Source: Deltaproteobacteria bacterium (GTDB lineage Bacteria > Myxococcota_A > UBA796 > UBA9615). Taken from it: a stretch of 49,405 bases of DNA. The first letter of the stretch is position 1. Each line of letters begins with the position of its first letter. The DNA is taken from the NCBI GenBank assembly GCA_002724675.1, contig PBPL01000203.1, positions 1 to 49,405 of the forward strand, written 5' to 3'. The notes beneath the pieces are model-generated. The model saw only the letters and a list, made by a program, of their open reading frames with translations. It made no database searches and had not been told where the DNA came from. Below, piece after piece: positions 15,849 through 24,825 of this stretch. Made by a program: the position numbers and the translations under genes.

Positions 15849-17417
15849 TCAGGGCTGGCGTACGAAGATGGACGCGCAGCTATCCACATAGCTCTGCTCC
15901 CACAGGGGAGATTCTTCGAGCGCTCTGGATAGCGGTGACCTGCGACCGTGGATCACCCACATGATGTTCTGGTCGTCGAGGATTTCCTGCCAGTTATCGT
16001 CTAGATCACGAACGGCGGCGTACTCGCTGGCGACTTGTGGCCCATAGTGGTCGTTGAGGCCATTGATCCAGGTCATGTGTTGCGGGTAGAGGGTCAGCGC
16101 GAGGTACCCCCCCCACCCATACTTGTTGAACATCTGGCCCTCGTAGCGATCCGGATGCTTCTGAATGTGGGCTGTGGCGGAGACCGGCATCACCGCTGGA
16201 TCGAACTGGATTGGCGGCTGCCCTCGGAGCCCCACAGTCCAGCAAACCGCGAGCCCGGCGAGGACGACCGGCAGAGCGGTAGAACTCCGAGTCTCGATGG
16301 CAGCCAGACGTCGGTTGGACGCCTGAATTGCTGCGAAGAGGCGTCCTAGCGGGGACGAAGCGCGAGCGAGGTCCGACAGCAGCGCCTCGACCGCTGGACC
16401 CAGCACGAGTGCGGCGAAGAAGCTAAAGAGAACCGCTTGGCGTGCGGAGCGGAGCCCCAAGACCAGAAAACACAGCAGGACTAGGCCATGGGCCGTGTGG
16501 AGTTTTCGGCGGGTGATGACCGCCAGGCCGAAGGCGACGACGAACTGAGCGAGGAACAGTTGGCCCGAAAGGCGCGTGTAGTCGGGTGGTCGAAACTCGG
16601 GAGTGAAGGTCGTGAGGACAGGTTCATCTAGGAACTGAACAAGGTGCTGGTGAAGCTCGAATCCGAAGGGGTTGAGTGCGGTTGAAGAGAGTACAAGGGG
16701 CAAGGCGGCCCCCAACTCCAGTGCCTGTCGCCGGGCCACTCGTTGGAGGCTCGGGTCACTGCGGACGCTGTCGACGGCCGCACCCAGCGCGAAGACACCA
16801 CAAAGGAGTGGCGCTAGAAGGAAGCCTCCGTGCAGATTGGACCACAGCGCGGCAAGTGCGAGCGAGGTGCACAGCCAGGCCCGATAGCTCAGCTGATTTC
16901 GTCGATAGCGCTCCAGGAGCAGGTACCAAGTGACACCCAGCACCCAGCTGATCAGATGTGGCCGTGCCAATAGGTGGGCTTGTGACAGGAGGAGGGGGAA
17001 GGACAGGACCGCCAGGACTGTCCAGGGTTGGGTTCCCAGGCCTCGCAGACCGGCGCCGAGCACGAGGAGGCAAGTGGCGTACAGAAAAGCACAGAGAAGA
17101 ACGGGCCCGGCGAGGCCAAGGCTTCGGAAGAGGCCTCCGAACAGAAGCTGAGCGCCCCACTCGTGCGCGATGAGCGGAGTCCGGCTGCCAGTGACTGAGG
17201 TCGGATCGGTGGCCAAGAACCCACCCTTGTCAATCATCAACTCACCGAGCTGTACGTGCAGCGCGAAGTCCCCATCGCCACTGATCAGCGCCGATGTGGC
17301 TGGTCCTGCTGCTGTCAAGGCGAACAGAAGCGCCCAAAGGAGGCCAAGGGGCGACGGAAGAAGCAGCGCTCTTCCAGTCGGACTGGGTTCGCCCGGCGCG
17401 GGGGCCTTCGGACTCAT
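15849..17417 (-). CDS. Multi-pass membrane protein, GT-C glycosyltransferase-like
   Basis: About 522 residues with ten or more hydrophobic segments. After TM1 comes GDGDFALHVQLGELMIDKG, then HEWGAQLLFGGLF. This acidic loop with downstream HEW pattern is seen in bacterial membrane proteins related to dolichyl-phosphate-mannose mannosyltransferases. The soluble C-terminal part (~430-520) contains FNKYGWGGYLALTLYP and a hydrophilic end, also typical of these proteins. The ATG at 17417 (MSPKAPAPGEP) is preferred over a start at 17519, which would overlap the divergent gene. It may move a sugar onto an envelope component using a lipid-linked donor. The class is inferred from topology and motif; the donor and acceptor are unknown. 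Confidence 0.55.
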   Translation of the reverse strand: MSPKAPAPGEPSPTGRALLLPSPLGLLWALLFALTAAGPATSALISGDGDFALHVQLGELMIDKGGFLATDPTSVTGSRTPLIAHEWGAQLLFGGLFRSLGLAGPVLLCAFLYATCLLVLGAGLRGLGTQPWTVLAVLSFPLLLSQAHLLARPHLISWVLGVTWYLLLERYRRNQLSYRAWLCTSLALAALWSNLHGGFLLAPLLCGVFALGAAVDSVRSDPSLQRVARRQALELGAALPLVLSSTALNPFGFELHQHLVQFLDEPVLTTFTPEFRPPDYTRLSGQLFLAQFVVAFGLAVITRRKLHTAHGLVLLCFLVLGLRSARQAVLFSFFAALVLGPAVEALLSDLARASSPLGRLFAAIQASNRRLAAIETRSSTALPVVLAGLAVCWTVGLRGQPPIQFDPAVMPVSATAHIQKHPDRYEGQMFNKYGWGGYLALTLYPQHMTWINGLNDHYGPQVASEYAAVRDLDDNWQEILDDQNIMWVIHGRRSPLSRALEESPLWEQSYVDSCASIFVRQP

Positions 17418-17499
17418 GAGTTGGAGGCTAGCCCGAATCCGGCGTCCGTGGTCGGTGGCCTTGGAAGTCCCTGCTCGATCCCGAGATGGCTCATGTAAG

Positions 17500-18096
17500 A
17501 TGCGCGCCATGCTGTCCATTGAGCCTCTTCAGATTCCTCTGCGGTGTTGTGCTGCACTCCTGGCCCTGGTCAGCTTGTTGGCCGTCTCCTCTCCTGCTCT
17601 CGCTGGTGGCTTAGGTGCATTCAACGGCACGGGCTTTCACTTCGGAGAGGCCCTTGGGGAGGGAGCCGAGACGGGGAGTTGGATGAACGAGGGAGGCGGT
17701 GTCGAGTTGGTGCTCGGCCCGCGGGACGTCCGCCTCAACGGTCGGCTCCGGTTTGCCTACAACGCGATCATCGACCTGGGAGAGCGTGGTGACTCGGGGT
17801 CGGAAGCGAGCTCTGCCCAAGTGCGGCACTCGGGTGTGATGAGCGTTGGGGCGATGGTTGGTCTCCTGCCCGAAGTGGCTGAGAAGTTTGGGCTCTACCT
17901 GGCCGTCGACCTGGGCATCTCGCCGCTTGTTCAGAACATGCAGTTTTATTTCTTCGCCGACCTGGGCCCGGGGGTTCGATTCCATGTGACGGATCGCCTG
18001 ACCCTGTTCTTGGAGCTGGCTGGGCTGTTTCGGTACGACACCAGCTTCTCCGGAGGTGTCTTGATGTCTCTGGGCGCCCGCTTCCCGTTTGAGTGA
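17500..18096 (+). CDS. Outer-membrane beta-barrel-like protein
   Basis: A 198-residue exported protein. A Sec signal peptide (RCCAALLALVSLLAVSSPALA, cut before GGLGAF) is followed by alternating-hydrophobicity strands (VELVLGPRDVRLNGRLRFAYN, GLYLAVDLGISPLV, MQFYFFADLGPGVRFHV, TLFLELAGLFRYD). It ends in GARFPFE, close to the terminal aromatic signature of outer-membrane barrels. The ATG at 17500 gives a basic N terminus; 17509 is an alternative start. It is probably a small barrel of eight strands. The uracil phosphoribosyltransferase begins 7 bases after its stop, implying one transcript, although no shared function is evident. Confidence 0.6.
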   Translation: MRAMLSIEPLQIPLRCCAALLALVSLLAVSSPALAGGLGAFNGTGFHFGEALGEGAETGSWMNEGGGVELVLGPRDVRLNGRLRFAYNAIIDLGERGDSGSEASSAQVRHSGVMSVGAMVGLLPEVAEKFGLYLAVDLGISPLVQNMQFYFFADLGPGVRFHVTDRLTLFLELAGLFRYDTSFSGGVLMSLGARFPFE

Positions 18097-18103
18097 GATT
18101 CCG

Positions 18104-18913
18104 ATGCGTGACAGTGCTTATCGTCAGGTTCCCTTCGCCTTGTCCGAGATTGACCATGCCTACGGGGATCGAACCCACGTCCTGGCGGATCCGTTGGGCT
18201 TGAGCCTGTTGGCGCGGTTGGGCCATCCGGAGACCCATCAGCCGGACATCAACCGCCTGTTGGATCGTTGCTACACGATCTTGTTCGCCGCCATGGTGAA
18301 CGACCTCTTTCCGCGCAAACAGGTGGAGGCAGCCACTCGAATGTGTGAGGCGATACCGGGTGCCTCCTACCAAGGTGAGGCCATCGACCCGGCGACCAAG
18401 GTTGTCTTCATTGGCCTGGCGCGGGCAGGCACCTTGCCCGCTTACCAGGGCTTCGCGCTGCTCAACGATCTCTGTGACGCCTCGGGTCTGCGAGTCGACC
18501 ACGTGTACATGCAGCGTCGGACCGACGAGCAGGGGCGTGTCGTCGGCGTCGATCAGACGGGGAGCAAGATCGGTGGCGACGTGGACGGCGCAGTGGTCGT
18601 CTTGCCCGATCCCATGGGCGCTACGGGCTCTTCCATGTCCGACGCGATTGATGTGGTGAAGAACATCGAGGGGACACCCAAGGCCATCGTCGGCTTGCAT
18701 CTGATCATCACGCCCGAGTTCGTCGCGCGGGTCTGCGGCGACCATCCGGATGCGCACATCTATGCGCTTCGGCTCGATCGTGGCTTGAGCAGCGAGGATG
18801 TGTTGGCCGCCCGTCCCGGAGAACGGGATGGCGAGGTGGGAGTGAACGAGATCCACTACATCGTGCCTGGGGCTGGTGGCCTCGGCGAAGTGATCAATAA
18901 CTCCTTTGTCTGA
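18104..18913 (+). CDS. upp: Uracil phosphoribosyltransferase (divergent)
   Basis: Converts uracil and PRPP to UMP in pyrimidine salvage. The PRPP loop reads VLPDPMGATGSSM, close to the family VDPMLATGGS. GLARAGTLPAYQG matches the upstream RAGL-type motif and YIVPGAGGLGE matches the terminal uracil-binding IPGLGDAGD. At 269 residues it exceeds the usual ~208, with extra sequence near the N terminus and an insertion (RRTDEQGRVVGVDQTGSKIGG) before the PRPP loop. The ATG at 18104 is preceded by GAGTGAG; an in-frame TTG at 18089 would overlap the upstream gene. Confidence 0.8.
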   Translation: MRDSAYRQVPFALSEIDHAYGDRTHVLADPLGLSLLARLGHPETHQPDINRLLDRCYTILFAAMVNDLFPRKQVEAATRMCEAIPGASYQGEAIDPATKVVFIGLARAGTLPAYQGFALLNDLCDASGLRVDHVYMQRRTDEQGRVVGVDQTGSKIGGDVDGAVVVLPDPMGATGSSMSDAIDVVKNIEGTPKAIVGLHLIITPEFVARVCGDHPDAHIYALRLDRGLSSEDVLAARPGERDGEVGVNEIHYIVPGAGGLGEVINNSFV

Positions 18914-18979
18914 GGCCCTCTTGGTCCGGAAGTCCTTGTGGAGGGAACAACTCGCTCCCCATAGGGGTCTTAAGGGCGT

Positions 18980-19990
18980 ATGAACGACTCTGCGCACGGC
19001 CCCTGGGTCCACCGAGACCGTCCTTGGGAGCTTCCTGCCGGGCAGTTGTGCCCGGAGTCCACCTGGCTCAATCGTCGTCAGATGCTGGCTTCCCTGGGCT
19101 TCTTCGGAGCCTCCAGCTTGTTGCCTGCGTGCACGCGCGCCGAAGCCCCGGTGAAGCTCCAGGCTCCTTGGCCTGCCGAGCTGCTGGCACGCATTCCGGG
19201 GAAGCACAACACCCGGTACGACCCGGAGCGGTCGATCACTCCCGAAGCGATCGGCTCGGTCTACAACAACTTCTACGAACTCAGCACGAACAAGGATGCA
19301 GTCGTTCGTCTGGCCGACAGCTATGCCCACCGCCCCTGGACCGTCGAGGTGGTTGGAGAGTGTCACAAGGCCCGCACATTCGACATCGATACCTTGTTGA
19401 CCCAGTTCACTCAGGAGGAGCGCCACTATCGCTTTCGGTGTGTCGAGGCCTGGTCTGCGACCTATCCCTGGTCTGGTTTCCCCTTGCGGAGTCTACTGGA
19501 TGCCGTCGAGCCTACGTCCCATGCGCGCTACGTGCGGTTTGTAAGTCTTCAGGACCCCAAGAGCTTGCCGGGACAGCGCAAGCAGCCTTGGTATCCGTGG
19601 CCGTACCATGAGGGGCTTACCCTGCCCGAGGCGCGCAACGAGCTGACTTTCCTCGCGACGGGCATCTATGGCCATCGTCTGCCTGGGCAGCACGGCGCCC
19701 CCATTCGTCTGCTCACTCCCTGGAAATATGGCTTCAAGAGCGCCAAGGCCATCGTACGCATCGAGCTGATGCGTACTCGGCCTCCGACCTTTTGGAATCT
19801 CACCGTGCCGGATGAGTATGACTTCTGGGCGAACGTGGAGCCGGCAATGCCTCACCCTAGGTGGTCGCAGAGCACGGAGCGCCTGCTCGACACCGGGGAT
19901 CGGATCCGGACGCGACGGTTCAATGGTTACGGGAAGTATGTTGCGTCGCTGTATGAGGACCCAACCAACATGGGCTTTCTCAGAGGCTAG
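18980..19990 (+). CDS. msrP: MsrP/YedY-type molybdoenzyme, methionine-sulfoxide reductase catalytic subunit
   Basis: A 336-residue periplasmic molybdopterin oxidoreductase that repairs oxidised methionines in envelope proteins. A twin-arginine signal (NRRQMLASLGFFGASSLLPAC) lies near residues 31-51. The catalytic region HYRFRCVEAWSATYPWSGFPL holds the molybdenum ligand Cys154. PWPYHEGLTLPEARNELTFLATGIYG and PIRLLTPWKYGFKSAK are the cofactor-binding segments of the family. A good ribosome site (AAGGG) precedes the ATG. The usual partner msrQ, a haem membrane protein that feeds electrons, is not adjacent nor elsewhere in the window. Confidence 0.92.
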   Translation: MNDSAHGPWVHRDRPWELPAGQLCPESTWLNRRQMLASLGFFGASSLLPACTRAEAPVKLQAPWPAELLARIPGKHNTRYDPERSITPEAIGSVYNNFYELSTNKDAVVRLADSYAHRPWTVEVVGECHKARTFDIDTLLTQFTQEERHYRFRCVEAWSATYPWSGFPLRSLLDAVEPTSHARYVRFVSLQDPKSLPGQRKQPWYPWPYHEGLTLPEARNELTFLATGIYGHRLPGQHGAPIRLLTPWKYGFKSAKAIVRIELMRTRPPTFWNLTVPDEYDFWANVEPAMPHPRWSQSTERLLDTGDRIRTRRFNGYGKYVASLYEDPTNMGFLRG

Positions 19991-20025
19991 CTGTCTTCCG
20001 GTGTGCGTCCTCGGACTCCCTGTGA

Positions 20026-20790
20026 TCAGCTCAGGGTCAGCGTGACCGGGGCGTGGTCCGACCCCTCCTGCTCTTCGTGGATCTCGGCTGCAGCGATTCG
20101 GCCTCGCAAGCTCTCGTCCACGAAGAAATAGTCAATGCGCCAGCCGATGTTGCGTTCCCTAGAGTTGGCGCGCCAAGACCACCATGAGTAGCGGTCCACC
20201 GCTTCTGGGTGCAGGTGGCGAAAGGTGTCGATGTAGCCCTCGTCCACGTAGCGGTCGAGCCACGCGCGCTCCTCCTGTAAGAATCCCGATGTCTTTTGGT
20301 TGGCCTTGGGGCGGGCCAAGTCCACCTCGTAGTGGGCCGTGTTGTAGTCGCCACAGACGACGACCTGGCATCCTTGATCTCGCAGAGTATTCATCCTCTG
20401 AAGCAGCAGGTCGTAGAACTCCAGCTTGTAGTCCACCCGCTCTGGGCCCTTCCCTCCGTTGGGGAAGTAGTTGCCGAACACACAGAGGTCGTCGTACCGG
20501 ACCATGATAGCCCGCCCTTCGTCGTCGAACTTGTCGACGCCGAGGCCACAGACCACTTCGTCGGGCTCTTTCCGGTAGTAGGCTGCTACACCCGAATAGC
20601 CCTTGCGTACTCCAGAGTGAAAGGTGACCCCCCAGCCGGGGATGTTGAGCAGTTCGTCGGGGAGTTGCTCTCGGTTGGCTTTGGTCTCCTGGATGAACAC
20701 AACGTCTGCATCCGTCGTGCTCATGAACTCCAGAAAGCCCTTCTTGGCCGCAGCGCGGATGCCGTTGACGTTCCAGGAGAGGAGGTTCAT
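20026..20790 (-). CDS. xth: Exodeoxyribonuclease III / AP endonuclease
   Basis: A 254-residue enzyme of the exonuclease-endonuclease-phosphatase fold that cuts DNA 5' of abasic sites and degrades 3' ends in base-excision repair. Family motifs run in order: MNLLSWNVNGIRAAAKKG, VVFIQETKA with catalytic Glu, GYSGVAAYYRK, GNYFPNGGKG, VVCGDYNTAH (Asp/Asn pair), RNIGWRIDYFFVDESL, and GSDHAPVTLTL with catalytic His. Length is normal. It converges on msrP with a 35-base gap and diverges from the glycosyltransferase. Confidence 0.95.
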   Translation of the reverse strand: MNLLSWNVNGIRAAAKKGFLEFMSTTDADVVFIQETKANREQLPDELLNIPGWGVTFHSGVRKGYSGVAAYYRKEPDEVVCGLGVDKFDDEGRAIMVRYDDLCVFGNYFPNGGKGPERVDYKLEFYDLLLQRMNTLRDQGCQVVVCGDYNTAHYEVDLARPKANQKTSGFLQEERAWLDRYVDEGYIDTFRHLHPEAVDRYSWWSWRANSRERNIGWRIDYFFVDESLRGRIAAAEIHEEQEGSDHAPVTLTLS

Positions 20791-20869
20791 GGGTGCTCGA
20801 TAGCATGGCTGACAGCTTCGGGTCGACCTCGCCGCAGCCTCAATCGCCGCCAGTCAATGACTACTGGAC

Positions 20870-20878
20870 TGCTATGAT
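20870..20878 (+). promoter_or_regulatory. Possible extended -10 promoter for the glycosyltransferase gene
   Basis: TGCTATGAT at 20870-20878 matches TGnTATAAT with one mismatch and lies in the xth/glycosyltransferase divergent gap. Initiation would fall near 20885. No convincing -35 hexamer was found. The short distance to the GTG at 20896 would favour the later in-frame GTG at 20953 as the translation start. Confidence 0.3.
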
Positions 20879-20895
20879 TCGGACCCCATGTTGCG

Positions 20896-22077
20896 GTGTC
20901 TGTCTGCGATGAGCGAGCGACTCACAGCGATGGTTCGACCCGGTCCTCAGTAGTGGTTGATTCTTACCCCACAGTTTCCGTTGTTGTTCCCGTCCTCGAC
21001 GAGGTCACGGACATTGGAGACGTTGTCCGCGGCTTTCTTGCAGGGACCGACCCGTCCGTGCTCGAGGTTCTTGTCGTGGATGGGGGGAGTCAAGATGGCA
21101 CCCGAGAGGTCGTTGAGGCTCTGGCGCAGGAGAACCCGCGGGTGAAACTGTTGGAGAACCCACACAGGATTCAAGCCGCGGGCCTCAATGTCGCCCTGGC
21201 CCACGCGGCCGGAGAGGTGTTTCTTCGAGCTGATGGCCACAGTGAGTACGCGCCGGACTATGTGGCTAGGTGTCTCGAAGCGCTGGAGGATCCGGCAGCA
21301 CGCAATGTTGGTGGCCGCCAGCGCTTCTTGGCTACCAATGCCTTTCAGGTTGGAACTGCGCTTGCGGCCTCCAGTTATCTGGGTAGCGGTGGCGCTCTTT
21401 ATCGCCGGCCCGGCTACGAGGGGTGGGCGGACACGGTCTTCCTTGGGTGTTTCCGATCTGCGGAGCTTCGTACTCTAGGGGGCTTCGTTCCGGAGGCCCA
21501 CCCGGCCGAAGACGCTGAACTGAACCTGCGCCTCTCTGCAATGGCTGAGAAGGAGAGCGGCTGTACGGGTATTTGGGTCGGTCCCGAGATCCGTGTCTGG
21601 TATCACCCGCGCCCAACCTGGTGGTTGTTTGTTGTCCAGAGCTTTCATCACGGGCGAGGACGAGCCCGAACGGTGCGGTTGCATCCGCGCAGAACCTCGC
21701 TGCGCGGTCGCCTTCCGGTGCTGGTCGCCTTGAGTGTGGTGCTCGGCCCGATTTTGGAGGTGGGCGCCCGGGGTTCGATCGGATGGACTGGGACCGCTCT
21801 TGTGGGTGGAGGGTTATTGACCCTCGTGTATGGGTTGTGGGTGGCCTGGACTGCTCGAGGAGACTGCGAGCGTGATATTTGGCGAGGGCCGTCCGGGCAG
21901 CTCCCTTCGTTGGTCAGCCAGAGCTTCTTCTGTGCGCTGGCGGTCGGTACTCGTCCCCTAGCCCACGGGATCGGCTTCGCTTGGCAATGGACTCGAGACG
22001 GCTTCCTAGGAGCGGAGCGGCGGCAGGGGGGGCAGGCTTCGCTGGCAATCCCAGAGCCGGGCGAACTGCAGGATTAG
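20896..22077 (+). CDS. Family 2 glycosyltransferase, ExoA-like
   Basis: Up to 393 residues. The N-terminal catalytic domain has VSVVVPVLDEVTDI, VLVVDGGSQDGT (nucleotide-sugar binding), ALAHAAGEVFLRADGHSEY (acidic metal site) and AEDAELNLRLS. These match ExoA-type transferases that extend exopolysaccharide repeat units on lipid carriers. Hydrophobic segments near 265-285, 290-315 and 340-360 anchor it in the inner membrane. The GTG at 20896 is the longest start; a GTG at 20953 just before SYPTVSVVVP is equally possible. Its last 72 bases overlap the kdsA 3' end on the opposite strand. Confidence 0.82.
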   Translation: MSVCDERATHSDGSTRSSVVVDSYPTVSVVVPVLDEVTDIGDVVRGFLAGTDPSVLEVLVVDGGSQDGTREVVEALAQENPRVKLLENPHRIQAAGLNVALAHAAGEVFLRADGHSEYAPDYVARCLEALEDPAARNVGGRQRFLATNAFQVGTALAASSYLGSGGALYRRPGYEGWADTVFLGCFRSAELRTLGGFVPEAHPAEDAELNLRLSAMAEKESGCTGIWVGPEIRVWYHPRPTWWLFVVQSFHHGRGRARTVRLHPRRTSLRGRLPVLVALSVVLGPILEVGARGSIGWTGTALVGGGLLTLVYGLWVAWTARGDCERDIWRGPSGQLPSLVSQSFFCALAVGTRPLAHGIGFAWQWTRDGFLGAERRQGGQASLAIPEPGELQD

Positions 22078-22818
22078 GGGCTCGATCGCTGACAGGGGCC
22101 ACTGCGTATCTGGGTCCGACAGCGCCTCCTCGGGTCTTGGGTGAACCTCCAGGTACAGGCCGTCAAAGCCGGCTCCAGCCGCCGCTCTGGCAAGGACGGG
22201 CGTCGATCGTCGATCGCCGCCCGAGCGGTCTCCTCTGGCTCCGGGTTTCTGAGCGGCGTGGGAGGCATCGAAGAGCAGGGGACAGCCTGTGGCCCGCATC
22301 GCGTTGAGCCCCCGAAAGTCGACTACCAGGTCTCCGTGTCCGAACGAGGAGCCCCGCTCTGTGACCCACACCTCTTTGGCCCCCGAATCCATGAGCTTTT
22401 CCAGGGCGGGCTCCACCTGCCAGGGCGCCAGGAACGGCCCCTTCTTGAGATTGACAGTGCGCCCGGTCGAAGCACAGGAGCGCAGTAGGTCCGTCTGACG
22501 ACACAAGAACGCTGGGATCTGCAGGATGTCTGCGACCTCTCCGGCCGCGGTGGACTGGGCGCTCTCGTGGACATCGCAGAGCACCCGGATCCCGAGAGCT
22601 TCACGAATGCGCCGAAGAGTATCCAGACCTTGGTCCAGGCCGGGCCCCCGGAACGACCTGCCCGATGTCCGGTTGGCTTTGTCAAAGGATGCCTTGAACA
22701 CGAAGTCGAACCCATGGAGCTGGGCGACTCTCGCCAACTCTTCTGCGCAAGTGGCCGTGGTGTCGTAGTCCTCGATTGCACAGGGGCCGGCCACGAGGAT
22801 GGGATGGTCGACAGACAT
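22006..22818 (-). CDS. kdsA: 3-deoxy-8-phosphooctulonate synthase
   Basis: A 270-residue cytoplasmic TIM-barrel enzyme condensing arabinose-5-phosphate with phosphoenolpyruvate to make KDO-8-phosphate for lipopolysaccharide. Family motifs are ILVAGPCAIED, FKASFDKANRTS, FRGPGLDQGL, VLCDVHES, QIPAFLCRQTDLL, VNLKKGPFLAPW, TERGSSFGHGDLVVDFRGL, PLLFDASHAAQ and GLYLEVHP. The cysteine in GPCAIED is common to metal-dependent forms. The ATG at 22818 has GGAGG 8 bases upstream, so the in-frame ATG at 22833 is rejected. The extreme C terminus is encoded opposite the glycosyltransferase tail. Confidence 0.95.
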   Translation of the reverse strand: MSVDHPILVAGPCAIEDYDTTATCAEELARVAQLHGFDFVFKASFDKANRTSGRSFRGPGLDQGLDTLRRIREALGIRVLCDVHESAQSTAAGEVADILQIPAFLCRQTDLLRSCASTGRTVNLKKGPFLAPWQVEPALEKLMDSGAKEVWVTERGSSFGHGDLVVDFRGLNAMRATGCPLLFDASHAAQKPGARGDRSGGDRRSTPVLARAAAGAGFDGLYLEVHPRPEEALSDPDTQWPLSAIEPLILQFARLWDCQRSLPPLPPLRS

Positions 22819-22970
22819 GGGAGGATCCTCCATGGATTCTGGAGGAGATTGTAGGCGTCCGCGTGTCTGTCCGCCGGCACTGGGGGGCGAACACCGCCCT
22901 GGGCGACGTCGTGCTAGATTCTACGCCTACCCAACGGGCGAGGACCCTCGTCGCCCAGGAGAGGAAGTAG

Positions 22971-24671
22971 ATGGCAGCGACCGGACGACTGGGTGAACTG
23001 CTTCTGCGTGAGAAGCTCATCACGCCATTGCAACTGCAGCAGGCGATCGAGGAGCAAAAGAACGCGGGAGGACGCCTCGGCTATCAGCTCACCAAGATGG
23101 GCTTCATCGAGGAAAACGAGCTCACAGCGTTTCTCAGCAAGCAGTATGGGGTGCCCTCCATCGACCTCAACGAGTTCGATATCGAGCCCGACATCATCAA
23201 GTTGATCCCCAAAGAAGTGGTTCTCAAGCATCAGATTGTTCCGGTCAACCGCACTGGCTCCACCCTCATCGTGGCCATGGCGGATCCGTCCAACATCTTC
23301 GCCATTGACGACATCAAGTTCCTCACTGGCTACAACGTCGAGGTCGTTGTGGCCTCGGAGCAGGCCATCGAGGGGGCGGTCGAGAAGTACTACACCAGCA
23401 ACGTCACCTTTGATGACGTGATGCTGGACTTCGACGATGACGACGTTGACGTCATTGACGCCGAAGAGGACATCAACGAGCTCGACCTCGAGAAGTCCGC
23501 AGGCGATGCGCCCGTCATCAAGTTGGTGAACCTGATCTTGTTGGACGCTATCCGCAAGGGCGCCTCAGATATTCACGTAGAGCCCTTCGAGAAGCAGCTG
23601 CGGGTCCGCTATCGCATCGACGGCATGCTCTATGAGGTGATGAAGCCTCCGGTGAAGCTCAAGCACGCGATTACCTCGCGTCTGAAGATCATGAGTCAGC
23701 TGGACATTGCTGAGCGCCGGCTCCCTCAAGATGGTCGTATCAAGCTCAAGATGGGCAAGAACCGGGAGATGGACTTTCGGGTGTCCGTCCTACCGACTAT
23801 CTGGGGTGAGAAGATCGTGCTTCGGCTCTTGGACAAGTCCAACCTCCAGTTGGACATGACCAAGCTCGGCTTCGAAGAGAAGGTCCTCGAGACATTCAAG
23901 AAGTGCATCCATACGCCGTACGGCATGATCCTGATTACTGGCCCCACGGGTTCGGGCAAGACGACGACCTTGTACTCGAGTCTCTCCGAGCTGAACCGCT
24001 CTGACGTCAACATCAGCACCGCGGAAGATCCAGTCGAATACAACCTGTTCGGCATCAACCAGGTGCAGATGCACGATGACATCGGGCTCAACTTTGGTTC
24101 GTCTCTAAGGGCATTTCTTCGTCAGGATCCGGACATCATCCTAGTGGGTGAGATCCGAGACTTCGAGACGGCGGAGATCGGTATTAAGGCGGCCCTTACC
24201 GGTCACCTGGTGCTCTCTACACTGCACACCAATGACGCTCCCTCTTCGGTGAGTCGACTCCTGAACATGGGCATCGAGCCATTCCTGGTAGCCGCCTCGG
24301 TCATTCTGATCGGGGCTCAGCGCCTCGTGCGCAAGAACTGCCTGGAATGCCTTGAGCCTACGGATGTGCCCACCCAGGCTTTGCTTGATTTGGGTGTACA
24401 CCCCGATCAGGTCGATGAGTATTCCGTCCAGAGAGGGGCTGGTTGTCGCACGTGCGCTGGTAGTGGCTACAAGGGCCGCATCGCCATTTACGAGATCATG
24501 ACCATGAGCGAGGACCTCCGGGAGTTTATCCTCAACGGTGCTTCGACTCTGGAGCTCAAGCGGGAAGCGATTCGCCAGGGCATGCAGACGCTGCGTATGT
24601 CCGCTCTGAACAAGCTCAAAGAGGGCAAGACCTCACTGGATGAGGTCGTGCGGATGACGACCGAAGACTGA
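22971..24671 (+). CDS. pilB: Type IVa pilus extension ATPase
   Basis: A 566-residue hexameric motor that powers pilin polymerisation at the inner membrane. The N-terminal ~150 residues are the MshEN/GSPII_E N domain (GRLGELLLREKLIT, GYQLTKMGFI). The motor core shows GASDIHVEP, Walker A GPTGSGKTTT near 324-333, the Asp box, Walker B DPDIILVGEIRD and the His box TGHLVLSTLHTNDA. A tetracysteine zinc site (CLEC...GCRTC) is diagnostic of PilB against PilT. A strong ribosome site (GGAGAGGAAG) and a small GC hairpin (22935-22955) precede the ATG. It opens the pilus block, but the next gene downstream is on the opposite strand. Confidence 0.96.
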   Translation: MAATGRLGELLLREKLITPLQLQQAIEEQKNAGGRLGYQLTKMGFIEENELTAFLSKQYGVPSIDLNEFDIEPDIIKLIPKEVVLKHQIVPVNRTGSTLIVAMADPSNIFAIDDIKFLTGYNVEVVVASEQAIEGAVEKYYTSNVTFDDVMLDFDDDDVDVIDAEEDINELDLEKSAGDAPVIKLVNLILLDAIRKGASDIHVEPFEKQLRVRYRIDGMLYEVMKPPVKLKHAITSRLKIMSQLDIAERRLPQDGRIKLKMGKNREMDFRVSVLPTIWGEKIVLRLLDKSNLQLDMTKLGFEEKVLETFKKCIHTPYGMILITGPTGSGKTTTLYSSLSELNRSDVNISTAEDPVEYNLFGINQVQMHDDIGLNFGSSLRAFLRQDPDIILVGEIRDFETAEIGIKAALTGHLVLSTLHTNDAPSSVSRLLNMGIEPFLVAASVILIGAQRLVRKNCLECLEPTDVPTQALLDLGVHPDQVDEYSVQRGAGCRTCAGSGYKGRIAIYEIMTMSEDLREFILNGASTLELKREAIRQGMQTLRMSALNKLKEGKTSLDEVVRMTTED

Positions 24672-24732
24672 GCAGAGCACCCCGCCGCTGCGCGTCTGAC
24701 CGGCTCAAGACTTGGCCTACTCAGGCTGGATG

Positions 24733-24748
24733 CCCCCGAACCCGGGGG
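24733..24748. terminator. GC hairpin between convergent pilB and the FHA gene
   Basis: CCCCC (24733-24737) faces GGGGG (24744-24748) around a six-base loop in the 154-base convergent gap. No U-run is present on either strand, so a role in ending transcription is only suggested by position. No gene is seen in the gap. Confidence 0.35.
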
Positions 24749-24825
24749 TGCTGTCGGGAGCGGTATCCGCCGCCCCCCATGTGTGACGGCCGGCGCTACC
24801 TGAGGCTGCCCGTCAACTTACGGTC

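Noticed and set aside
17768-19426. 552-codon minus-strand ORF across the barrel protein, upp and msrP
   Set aside because: It runs antisense to three genes with recognised motifs; its composition is that of a shadow frame.
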